Origin: Gallionella sp.
Lineage (GTDB): Bacteria; Pseudomonadota; Gammaproteobacteria; Burkholderiales; Gallionellaceae
Direction: 5' to 3'
Length of the DNA stretch: 6,535 nucleotides
Assembly (NCBI GenBank): GCA_017880945.1
Contig: JADGRM010000127.1
Coordinates: 1 to 6,535 of the forward strand
Part shown: positions 1-5,553 of the stretch, piece after piece
How positions within the stretch are numbered: position 1 is the first letter of the stretch
Layout of the letters: every line of letters begins with the position of its first letter
Notes under the pieces: model-generated
What the model was told of the DNA's origin: nothing
The model's input: the letters and a program-made list of their open reading frames with translations, nothing else
Databases searched by the model: none
Position numbers and translations under genes: made by a program

Positions 1-482
1 TGCACGTATCGGCGAAGGACAAAGCGACCGGCAAGGAGAACAAGATCAAGATCCAGGCCAGTTCAGGTTTGAGCGAAGCGGAGATCAAGCAGATGGTGCA
101 GGATGCCGAAGTCCACGCCGAAGATGATCGCAAGGCGTTGGAACTGGTGGCCGCGCGCAATCAACTCGACTCGCTGATCCATTCCACGCACAAGTCGCTG
201 AAGGAATATGGCGATCACCTGACCGCGGACGAAAAGTCTGCGATCGAGACCGCGCTCAAAGAAGCAGAAGAAGTCGTCAAGACCGACGACAAGGAAGGCA
301 TCGAAGCCAAGGCCGAGACCCTGTCGACTGCCGCGCAAAAGCTCGGTGAAAAGATGTACGCCGCCGAACAAGCCAAGGCGCAAGCCGGTGAAGCGGGCGC
401 TGCATCCGGCGCGGAAGCCAAGAAGGAAGAAGGCGACGTGGTGGATGCAGAATTCACCGAAGTGAAGGACGAAAAAAAGTAA
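1..482 (+). CDS. dnaK: Chaperone protein DnaK (Hsp70), C-terminal part
   Basis: The 3' end of dnaK; the gene begins upstream of the window, and the reading frame is already open at base 3. The visible 159 residues start at the end of the substrate-binding beta domain (HVSAKDKATGKENKIKIQAS). They continue through the alpha-helical lid (GLSEAEIKQMVQDAE onward) and a flexible Ala/Glu/Lys-rich tail ending in VVDAEFTEVKDEKK, the conserved proteobacterial DnaK C-terminus. DnaK is the cytosolic ATP-driven Hsp70 that binds unfolded segments; DnaJ, encoded 89 bases downstream, delivers clients and stimulates its ATPase, and GrpE exchanges nucleotide. A TTG at 69 could be read as a start but lies inside the conserved domain, so it is not one. 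The stop is TAA at 480-482, followed by an intrinsic terminator. Identity is certain from sequence and context; the ATPase domain cannot be assessed. Confidence 0.97.
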   Translation, partial: HVSAKDKATGKENKIKIQASSGLSEAEIKQMVQDAEVHAEDDRKALELVAARNQLDSLIHSTHKSLKEYGDHLTADEKSAIETALKEAEEVVKTDDKEGIEAKAETLSTAAQKLGEKMYAAEQAKAQAGEAGAASGAEAKKEEGDVVDAEFTEVKDEKK

Positions 483-495
483 GATACTAGATGCT

Positions 496-535
496 GGGGG
501 CCGGGGACTAAAAACCTCCGGCCCCCGGCCTTTTT
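496..535 (+). terminator. Rho-independent terminator between dnaK and dnaJ
   Basis: GGCCGGGG (499-506) pairs perfectly with CCCCGGCC (523-530), and the stem runs straight into TTTTT (531-535), the layout of an intrinsic terminator. A competing, longer stem is also possible: 496-506 with 516-526, 11 pairs including one G-U, with a 9-nt loop. It leaves GGCC unpaired before the T-run. The hairpin starts 13 bases after the dnaK stop and ends 36 bases before the dnaJ start, so it should reduce read-through from dnaK into dnaJ. There is no T-run on the other strand, so it acts in the + direction only. Confidence 0.85.
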
Positions 536-571
536 GCTGTCCTTCCAACCCCACGCAATCAGTTCCAGAAT

Positions 572-1696
572 ATGGCAAAAAAAGACTACTACGAAGTTCT
601 CGGCGTCAACCGCGATGCTTCTGACGAAGAAATAAAAAAAGCTTATCGCAAGCTGGCGATGAAGCATCACCCCGACCGCAATCCGGATAACCCGAAGGCC
701 GAGGAGCATTTCAAGGAAGCCAAAGAAGCATATGAGATGTTAAGCGACACGCAGAAGCGTGCCGCTTACGACCAGCATGGCCATGCCGCATTCGAATCCG
801 GCGGAATGGGCGGTGGCAGTCCGTTCGGTGCAGGCGCGCAGGGCTTTGATTTTTCCGACATCTTCGGCGACATCTTTGGCGGTGGACGCGGCGGCGGGCG
901 CAACAATGCACAACGCGGAGCCGACCTGCGCTACAACCTGGAAATCACGCTGGAACAAGCCGCACGCGGCACCGAAACGAAAATCCGCATCCCGACCATG
1001 GAAGAATGTGAAACATGTCATGGCTCGGGTGCCAAACCGGGAACCTCTCCGACCACCTGCACGACCTGTACAGGGCATGGCCAGGTGCGCATGCAACAGG
1101 GCTTCTTCTCTATCCAGCAAACCTGTCCGCGTTGTCACGGCACCGGCAAGATGATCACCTCGCCGTGCAAGGACTGCAACGGCAACGGACGCATCAAGCA
1201 ACACAAGACCCTGTCGGTAAAGATTCCGCCTGGCGTGGATAACGAGGATCGCATCCGCCTGACTGGCGAAGGCGAACATGGCGCGAATGGCGGGCCCCCC
1301 GGCGATTTGTATGTGGTGATCAACACCAAGCCGCACGCGGTGTTCCAGCGCGACCACAACGACCTGCATTGCGAGATGCCGATCAGTTTCAGCACTGCCG
1401 CGCTCGGTGGTTCTATCGAGATCCCCACACTGGATGGAGTGGCAACGATCAAGATCCCCGCCGAGACGCAAAGCGGAAAAATATTCCGCCTGCGCGGCAA
1501 AGGCATCAAGGGCGTGCGCAGTTCCAGTCATGGCGATTTGCATTGCCACGTGGCGGTGGAAACCCCCGTCAATCTGACCGAGCGCCAAAAGGAACTGCTG
1601 CGCGAATTTGAGGCCATAAACGACAAAGACGGCGAACGTCACAACCCGCGTGCGAAGTCCTGGATGAACAAGGTGAAGGAATTTTTCGCCGGATAA
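572..1696 (+). CDS. dnaJ: Chaperone protein DnaJ (class A Hsp40)
   Basis: Full-length 374-residue class A J-protein, the cytosolic co-chaperone of DnaK. Domains in order: J-domain about 1-70 with the HPD motif at 33-35, which triggers DnaK ATP hydrolysis; Gly/Phe-rich linker about 76-115 (GGMGGG, FSDIFGDIFGGG); and a zinc-finger region with four CxxCxGxG repeats, Cys pairs at 146/149, 163/166, 185/188 and 199/202, binding two zinc ions. C-terminal client-binding beta domains and a dimerisation segment follow, ending in KSWMNKVKEFFAG. All key residues are present and the length is normal for the family. The ATG at 572 is right because MAKKDYYEVLGV is the canonical N-terminus. The sequence before it (AGTTCCAGAAT) has only a poor Shine-Dalgarno match. 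No heat-shock sigma-32 promoter was seen in the 89-base gap, so expression probably depends on read-through past the terminator or on a promoter I cannot recognise. Confidence 0.98.
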   Translation: MAKKDYYEVLGVNRDASDEEIKKAYRKLAMKHHPDRNPDNPKAEEHFKEAKEAYEMLSDTQKRAAYDQHGHAAFESGGMGGGSPFGAGAQGFDFSDIFGDIFGGGRGGGRNNAQRGADLRYNLEITLEQAARGTETKIRIPTMEECETCHGSGAKPGTSPTTCTTCTGHGQVRMQQGFFSIQQTCPRCHGTGKMITSPCKDCNGNGRIKQHKTLSVKIPPGVDNEDRIRLTGEGEHGANGGPPGDLYVVINTKPHAVFQRDHNDLHCEMPISFSTAALGGSIEIPTLDGVATIKIPAETQSGKIFRLRGKGIKGVRSSSHGDLHCHVAVETPVNLTERQKELLREFEAINDKDGERHNPRAKSWMNKVKEFFAG

Positions 1697-1742
1697 CTAT
1701 CATCCCAATTCCGGCATCTGATTCATTCCGGCATCTGATAGT
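1696..1742. repeat. 17-nt tandem duplication inside a short inverted repeat
   Basis: ATTCCGGCATCTGAT occurs twice, at 1708-1722 and 1725-1739, with a 17-base period and two differing bases between copies. The pair is framed by ACTATCA (1696-1702) and TGATAGT (1736-1742), a perfect 7-bp inverted repeat, so the transcript could form a stem closing a 33-nt loop. It starts at the last base of the dnaJ stop codon. No T-run follows, so it is not a standard terminator. Only two copies are present and there are no spacers, so it is not a CRISPR array. Confidence 0.7.
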
Positions 1743-1787
1743 CACTAAAACCTTCGCGCTGAGCCTGTCGCGGCATGAGCCGGACTA

Positions 1788-1813
1788 TTGACTGCCCAAC
1801 AGCCGTATATAAT
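1788..1813 (+). promoter_or_regulatory. Possible sigma-70 promoter for the pilin-accessory gene
   Basis: TTGACT (1788-1793) and a perfect TATAAT (1808-1813) lie in the gap after dnaJ. The spacer is only 14 bases, short of the usual 16-18, so one of the two boxes may be fortuitous. If the -10 is used, transcription would begin near 1820, about 44 bases before the ATG at 1864. The flanking DNA is distinctly AT-rich compared with the genes around it. Confidence 0.35.
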
Positions 1814-1824
1814 TTTTTATTTAT

Positions 1825-1854
1825 TTGGCTACAATCGTGGATCTAAAATACAAT
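1825..1854 (+). promoter_or_regulatory. Alternative promoter giving a near-leaderless transcript
   Basis: TTGGCT (1825-1830) and TACAAT (1849-1854) are separated by 18 bases. TACAAT is one base from the sigma-70 -10 consensus. Transcription from it would begin around 1861, within a few bases of the ATG at 1864. That would agree with the absence of any purine-rich Shine-Dalgarno sequence before that ATG. A second TACAAT sits at 1830-1835, so the exact -10 is uncertain. Confidence 0.3.
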
Positions 1855-1863
1855 TCCTATACC

Positions 1864-2610
1864 ATGTCCCGGCTCAAAGCTTTTTCCATTCACCTAACCT
1901 TAAGCGCGGCCATCGTGGCATCGGTGATCGCGCTCATGCTGCTGCTCTGGTATGCCCCCCCGTTTTTCTCGGCGCTTGGAGGAAAGCAGGTGTTGCTGAT
2001 CCTGCTCGGAGTGGACGTAACGCTGGGACCCCTTTTCACCCTGATAATCTTCAATCCTCTGAAGAGCCGCAAAGCGCTGACTTTCGATTTATCGGTAATC
2101 GCCATACTGCAAACCGCAGCGCTGATCTACGGCATGAGCGTGGTATTTCAAGCGCGCCCGGTATTCGTGGTGTTCAGCAAGAATTCATTCGACCTGGTTA
2201 CCGCCAATATGTTAAGCAACGAGGATATTGCCAAGGCGAAAAATCCAATCTACCGTTCACTACCGCTCACTGGTCCGATCTACGTTTATTCGCAAATGCC
2301 GACCGATATCAAAGAAAGAAACGAGGTGGTATGGGGTGCATTTTCAGGTAAGGATTTGCCAGAGTATCCCCAATACTACATGCCGTACGACGAGCATATG
2401 GCAGTTGCCGGCCGGGCAGCCAAGCCCCTGGCAGAGCTAAAGAAACTGAACCCGTATCACACTGCCGATATTGAAAATTCGATACGCGCCAGCGGACGGG
2501 TTGAATCGGATATCGGTTTCCTGCCGCTGCGCGCCAAATATCATGATCAGGTGGTACTGGTGGGAAGAAGCGATGGCAAGATACTGGCGCTATTAGAAGT
2601 GAATCCGTGA
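1864..2610 (+). CDS. TfpX/TfpZ-family type IV pilin accessory protein
   Basis: Inner-membrane protein of 248 residues. It has three hydrophobic helices at about 9-30, 42-64 and 74-97, then a soluble domain of about 150 residues that is probably periplasmic. The N-terminus MSRLKAFSIHL, the segments WYAPPFFSALGG (29-40) and LLILLGVDVTLGPLFTLIIF (44-63), and VFQARPVFVVFS (94-105) match my memory of TfpX/TfpZ proteins, which help assembly or stability of particular type IV pilins. I chose the ATG at 1864: the frame is open from a TTG at 1825, but that adds 13 polar residues ahead of the family's usual start. No Shine-Dalgarno sequence is evident. Family members usually sit beside the pilin gene they serve. 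Here the neighbours are dnaJ and, convergently, a hydrolase, so the partner pilin must be elsewhere. The family call is fairly secure; the role in this organism is inferred. Confidence 0.8.
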   Translation: MSRLKAFSIHLTLSAAIVASVIALMLLLWYAPPFFSALGGKQVLLILLGVDVTLGPLFTLIIFNPLKSRKALTFDLSVIAILQTAALIYGMSVVFQARPVFVVFSKNSFDLVTANMLSNEDIAKAKNPIYRSLPLTGPIYVYSQMPTDIKERNEVVWGAFSGKDLPEYPQYYMPYDEHMAVAGRAAKPLAELKKLNPYHTADIENSIRASGRVESDIGFLPLRAKYHDQVVLVGRSDGKILALLEVNP

Positions 2611-2743
2611 CCTGCCACTGATTTGTCCAATCGCGGTAAACAATAACCGGCTGAACCTGATTTTCATCCGCAGATATTTCGCTGATCAACCTTTGGATTC
2701 CATCTTCGGGTCGCCTGATGATTGGCTATAACCAACCATAAAG

Positions 2744-3535
2744 TTACTTCTTGGCGAACACTTCACGCAAAAACATCGTCGCCTGCGACCACGAATCCTT
2801 GTCTGCTACCGCGTTGTAGGCAATCGGCATATTGAATTTTTTACCGAGCTCATCAGCTTCCGGATTGGTGAAAGCATGTTTTGCGCCGGGATAAGTGACC
2901 ACCCGGTAATTCGCTCCTGCGGCTTCCATTTCTTTCCTGAAAGCGGCAACCTTGTCGGCCCCTATCATCGGGTCGGCTTCGCCGCTGAAGGAAATGATGC
3001 GCGCTTTAATTTTCCATGGCTTGGCGGGATGATCCGTGCCAAGCCCGCCATGGAAACTCGCCACCCCCTTCAAATTCTCACCGATGCGCGCCATATTCAG
3101 CACTATGCCACCGCCGAAGCAGTAGCCGAACGCCGCAATTTCATTGGCATCCACGGTTTCATGGTTGAGTAACACCTGCATGCCCGCTTCAAAACGTGCT
3201 TTTGCCAACGGCAAGTCCGTGCTCACCTCGGTGGAGAGCCTGCTCGCATCTTTAGGATTGTCGACCACTTGCCCGTCGCCATACATATCAACTGCCAGTG
3301 CGGTATAGCCCAACTCCGCCAACATGCGTGCCCGCTTGCGCGCATACTCGTTTTGTCCCCACCACTCAGGCACCACCAGTACCCCCGGGCGCTTGCCCTT
3401 GATGGCATCGTCGTAGGCAATATAGCCCTTCAGGGTCGTGCCACCCGCTTCATAACTCACTTCCTTGCCCTGCACCGCCGCTTGTGCCGCGCTGCCGAAA
3501 CAGCATAACGACAACATCAATAAAATGTTTTTCAT
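2744..3535 (-). CDS. Dienelactone hydrolase-family protein with signal peptide
   Basis: Alpha/beta-hydrolase of 263 residues. An N-terminal signal peptide (MKNILLMLSLCCFGSAAQA, probable cut before AVQG) suggests export to the periplasm. The mature part follows dienelactone hydrolase architecture: PEWWG with Glu57, nucleophile elbow GYCFGG with Cys139, GEADP with Asp188, and AKHAF with His220. The Cys-Asp-His triad is therefore complete. Family members open lactone or ester rings, classically dienelactones in chlorocatechol breakdown, but no aromatic-degradation genes are nearby, so the substrate is unknown. The ATG at 3535 is preferred because the purine-rich run AAGGGGGAG (3546 to 3538) lies just upstream and the signal peptide starts there. 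The frame is open for 18 more codons upstream, but those residues look non-coding. It lies 60 bases after the DUF190 gene on the same strand and could be the last gene of that operon. It converges with the pilin-accessory gene. Confidence 0.88.
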   Translation of the reverse strand: MKNILLMLSLCCFGSAAQAAVQGKEVSYEAGGTTLKGYIAYDDAIKGKRPGVLVVPEWWGQNEYARKRARMLAELGYTALAVDMYGDGQVVDNPKDASRLSTEVSTDLPLAKARFEAGMQVLLNHETVDANEIAAFGYCFGGGIVLNMARIGENLKGVASFHGGLGTDHPAKPWKIKARIISFSGEADPMIGADKVAAFRKEMEAAGANYRVVTYPGAKHAFTNPEADELGKKFNMPIAYNAVADKDSWSQATMFLREVFAKK

Positions 3536-3537
3536 GA

Positions 3538-3546
3538 CTCCCCCTT
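3538..3546 (-). promoter_or_regulatory. Ribosome-binding site fixing the hydrolase start
   Basis: Read on the - strand, AAGGGGGAG lies 2-10 bases upstream of the ATG at 3535. It is the only strong Shine-Dalgarno-like sequence near the possible starts and supports the 263-residue form that begins with a signal peptide. Confidence 0.65.
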
Positions 3547-3574
3547 GAGTAAGACTGCACGACACACTACTGCC

Positions 3575-3599
3575 CGACCTTAAATCCACACGACCTTAA
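3575..3599. repeat. 9-nt direct repeat between DUF190 and hydrolase genes
   Basis: CGACCTTAA occurs at 3575-3583 and 3591-3599, a 16-base period, the second copy overlapping the DUF190 stop codon (3596-3598). It could be a binding site for a regulator of the hydrolase gene or simply chance; nothing else supports a function. Confidence 0.4.
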
Positions 3600-3901
3600 C
3601 CTGCCCCCACTTGCACCTGCTGCTTCACATAAAAAAGCTTCATGCTTTGACTGTGAACTCTTTCGAGTAACTGTTCGGCAAGCGCATCGTCGATGATGAA
3701 CTCGACCTTGACCGCCAGCTCGCCAGCCAACTCAAAAAAGGTCTCCTCGTGCATTTTTCCATGCCGGCCGAATCCGGCGATCGCGCGGAATGCAGAGCCA
3801 CCGTGCACGCCGAGTGATTTAGCCTCTTCCAGCAACCATTCATACAAGGGCATACCTGCGTGGTGCTGCTTTTCACTGATATAAAACGAAAGCAGGTTCA
3901 T
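3596..3901 (-). CDS. DUF190 (PII-like) protein, CrcB partner
   Basis: Small cytosolic protein of 101 residues, the usual size for DUF190. Recognisable features are the N-terminal strand LLSFYISEKQHHAGMPLYEW, then the Gly-rich segment LGVHGGSAFRAIAGFGRHGKMH (about 30-51), and VKVEFIIDD (65-73). DUF190 proteins have a PII-like ferredoxin fold and are commonly encoded next to crcB, so a sensing or modulating role for the fluoride channel is plausible but unproven. The ATG at 3901 is well supported: AGGAG (3913 to 3909) sits 7 bases upstream and overlaps the TAG stop of crcB (3914-3912), leaving only 10 bases between the genes. This suggests translational coupling, with ribosomes finishing crcB re-initiating here. 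I see nothing truncated or odd. The family assignment is confident; the biochemical function of the family is largely unknown. Confidence 0.9.
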   Translation of the reverse strand: MNLLSFYISEKQHHAGMPLYEWLLEEAKSLGVHGGSAFRAIAGFGRHGKMHEETFFELAGELAVKVEFIIDDALAEQLLERVHSQSMKLFYVKQQVQVGAG

Positions 3902-3908
3902 GATCGCG

Positions 3909-3913
3909 CTCCT
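3909..3913 (-). promoter_or_regulatory. Shine-Dalgarno of DUF190 gene overlapping crcB stop
   Basis: On the - strand the sequence reads TAGGAG: the crcB stop codon TAG and the AGGAG ribosome-binding site share two bases. The spacing to the DUF190 ATG is 7 bases. This arrangement favours coupled translation of the two genes. Confidence 0.75.
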
Positions 3914-4292
3914 ATGTTTGCAGCCATTTGAAAGTCTGTATTCCGAGCACCGTCATCAGCAAAGAGCCGCCGAGATGGGTAAAGATGATCGCCGACCCCC
4001 AAGCATACTGGCCGCGCAGCAACAGCGTGACGGTCTCTGCCGAAAAGGTGGAGAAAGTGGTCAGTCCGCCGAGAAATCCGGTGATGATGAGCAACCGCCA
4101 TTCCGGCGACAGTCCCGGATAATGCGTAAAAAAAGCCACCGCAAGGCCGATCAGATAACCGCCGACCAGATTGGCAGACAGCGTGCCCAGCGGCAACTCC
4201 GGCAACGCCGGATTGAGCCACAGCCCCAGGCCCCAGCGCAGCCATGCGCCGAATGCCGAGCCGATTCCTATTGCGAGAAAAGCATAAAGCAT
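3912..4292 (-). CDS. crcB: Fluoride ion channel/exporter CrcB (Fluc)
   Basis: Inner-membrane protein of 126 residues with four hydrophobic helices. Fluc proteins work as antiparallel dual-topology dimers that let fluoride leave the cytoplasm. Hallmarks are visible: GAWLRW (15-20), GTLSANLVGGYLIG (36-49) with the conserved pore Asn41, and GFLGGLTTFSTFSAE (72-86), which carries the two Phe-box phenylalanines (80, 83) and the central sodium-site region. Length is normal for a single-gene, homodimeric Fluc, and no second crcB copy is present here. Two starts are possible: GTG at 4295 and ATG at 4292. I took the ATG because AGGG lies 8 bases before it and the MLYAFLAIG start fits the family. The gene is 46 bases after the ATP-grasp gene and 10 before DUF190. 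I looked for a crcB-type fluoride riboswitch upstream and found none, consistent with expression from an operon promoter further up. Confidence 0.95.
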   Translation of the reverse strand: MLYAFLAIGIGSAFGAWLRWGLGLWLNPALPELPLGTLSANLVGGYLIGLAVAFFTHYPGLSPEWRLLIITGFLGGLTTFSTFSAETVTLLLRGQYAWGSAIIFTHLGGSLLMTVLGIQTFKWLQT

Positions 4293-4338
4293 CACTACGA
4301 CCCTGTAAAAATTCCGTCATTTATGAATAACATTCGCG

Positions 4339-5553
4339 TCATTCTACAACACGCACCAGCGCAAAACCTCCTCCCGGCGTGCGGAAGTTGGTGGTCTGTC
4401 CCTGATACAGCCGTCCAGCAACCAGATGGATCTGCCCGTCATACACGTAGCAGCGCACGTCATACTTGCGCGACACCGTCTCGGCATCATTCACGCATAC
4501 CGCACGCTCACCCGGTGGCGCTAATTTCTGCGCGACATAATCGCCGTGCATGATTTCACCAAACACGCGGTGCGTAAGATTCGCGCCGCGATACGCGCCC
4601 TTGCCGCCGTAGCCGCTATTTGGCTTGAAGAATAAACTTTTGCGCTCTGCCCACAGCGTGGCTTCCATGTCCGGTCGCACCACGATGGTATGTGGAATAC
4701 CTGAGTGCAAAGTAGCGATGTCAGCTTCGTCCGCACCCAGTGCGCGCAAACCTTGCGCATCGGTCAACCGCGCCAGATTGCGCTTGTCGGCGTATTGCGC
4801 GTAAGCAAACGGATGCGGCGTCAGCACCACCCGCCCGCTAGAATATGCCTGCCGCAATGCGGGATGGTGTTGCAAAGAAAAATCCGTCAGGCGGTTGTAC
4901 ACCAGATCGATTTTTTCTGCGCCAAAATATAAACCATCGTCGCGCGTTTGCAGCGCAGCAGGATCAACGATATGAGCTGCAATGCCGGCACTCTCGAACA
5001 AATCTTTCGCCAACAGAAATTCCGGATAGAGATATTGCCCCTCCGGCTGCTCGTCCACAATGGCGATAGTGTTGAGCGGCGCGTCGCCGCGCACCAATCT
5101 CCACTCGTTGCTGAACATAGCCAGAAAAGCTTGTTCGAGATTTTCAACAGCAGCCGCTTTGCCGGGTAGGCCGGCATCGCGTTGGCTGTCGATCAGCAAC
5201 TCATTGAGAAAAGCGCCGCCCGCGTTGGTGTTGATCTCGATGAGGTGCGCGCCCTGCCCGTTGAGGTGAAAGTCATAGCCGAAGAACACGCCCTTGGCGG
5301 TCGGCCGGGTTTCATTGCTTGCGACCTGCCACCCTGCAAGCCCAACCACCCGCTCCACCGCCGCGATCACCGCACGCATCTGCTGCAACTGTGCGGACGT
5401 AATGAACAACGGCACATCAGCAAACAAATGCGGGCAACGCTCCGTCACCAGGCTATGCCATGCCTCGCCCTGCGCCTGCATCGCGCGTTGCAGTGCGGCT
5501 TGATTCAATCCGGCCGCATGGCAATCAGCATTGAGTCGTTCCGCCTCGTTCAC
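4339..5553 (-). CDS. Uncharacterised ATP-grasp protein, circularly permuted type
   Basis: Protein of 404 residues that I cannot name. It carries ATP-grasp hallmarks in permuted order. A metal-binding-like HLIEINTNAGGAFLNELL (103-120; Glu106, Asn108, Asn110) comes first, then VYNRLTDF (218-225) and ADKRNLARLTD (255-265). After these come the glycine-rich nucleotide loop FFKPNSGYGGKGAYRG (308-323, Lys310), YVAQKL (339-344), YDVRCYV (364-370) and a closing GRLYQ...TNF..PGGG (380-396). In canonical ATP-grasp enzymes the E-x-N motif comes last; finding it near the N-terminus resembles glutathionylspermidine-synthase-like and DUF404/407 proteins. Such enzymes form amide bonds via an acyl phosphate, so a ligase acting on a peptide or amino acid is likely, substrate unknown. 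There is no signal peptide, so it should be cytosolic. The start is GTG at 5553, overlapping by one base the TAG stop of the upstream isomerase-like gene (TAGTG), which suggests coupling. The Shine-Dalgarno sequence is weak. Confidence 0.75.
   Translation of the reverse strand: MNEAERLNADCHAAGLNQAALQRAMQAQGEAWHSLVTERCPHLFADVPLFITSAQLQQMRAVIAAVERVVGLAGWQVASNETRPTAKGVFFGYDFHLNGQGAHLIEINTNAGGAFLNELLIDSQRDAGLPGKAAAVENLEQAFLAMFSNEWRLVRGDAPLNTIAIVDEQPEGQYLYPEFLLAKDLFESAGIAAHIVDPAALQTRDDGLYFGAEKIDLVYNRLTDFSLQHHPALRQAYSSGRVVLTPHPFAYAQYADKRNLARLTDAQGLRALGADEADIATLHSGIPHTIVVRPDMEATLWAERKSLFFKPNSGYGGKGAYRGANLTHRVFGEIMHGDYVAQKLAPPGERAVCVNDAETVSRKYDVRCYVYDGQIHLVAGRLYQGQTTNFRTPGGGFALVRVVE

Noticed and set aside
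63..709. Hydrophobic - strand frames opposite dnaK/dnaJ
   Set aside because: They are antisense to certain genes; the Phe/Leu-rich content comes from complementing Lys/Glu codons, not from a real membrane protein.
740..1642. Long open frame on the - strand across dnaJ (300 codons)
   Set aside because: It is antisense to a complete, conserved dnaJ and has no recognisable domain; it arises from codon bias on the coding strand.
1708..1739. Minimal CRISPR array
   Set aside because: Just two near-adjacent copies with a 2-base gap, no spacers and no cas genes.
2611..2743. Bidirectional terminator between the convergent pilin-accessory and hydrolase genes
   Set aside because: Only weak 4-5 bp stems (CGGT/ACCG at 2634-2649; one at the TTGGCTATAACCAA segment) without T-runs; nothing convincing in this 133-base gap.
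3536..3589. N-terminal extension of the hydrolase starting at 3589
   Set aside because: It would mask the signal peptide; the strong purine-rich ribosome-binding site lies just before the ATG at 3535.
3898..4320. 140-codon - strand frame overlapping crcB
   Set aside because: Out-of-frame shadow of crcB, rich in Arg and without family similarity.
4293..4338. Fluoride riboswitch upstream of crcB
   Set aside because: The short leader lacks the GGCGATGG-type start and pseudoknot elements of the crcB motif that I know; only a small GAAT-AAC-ATTC inverted repeat is seen.
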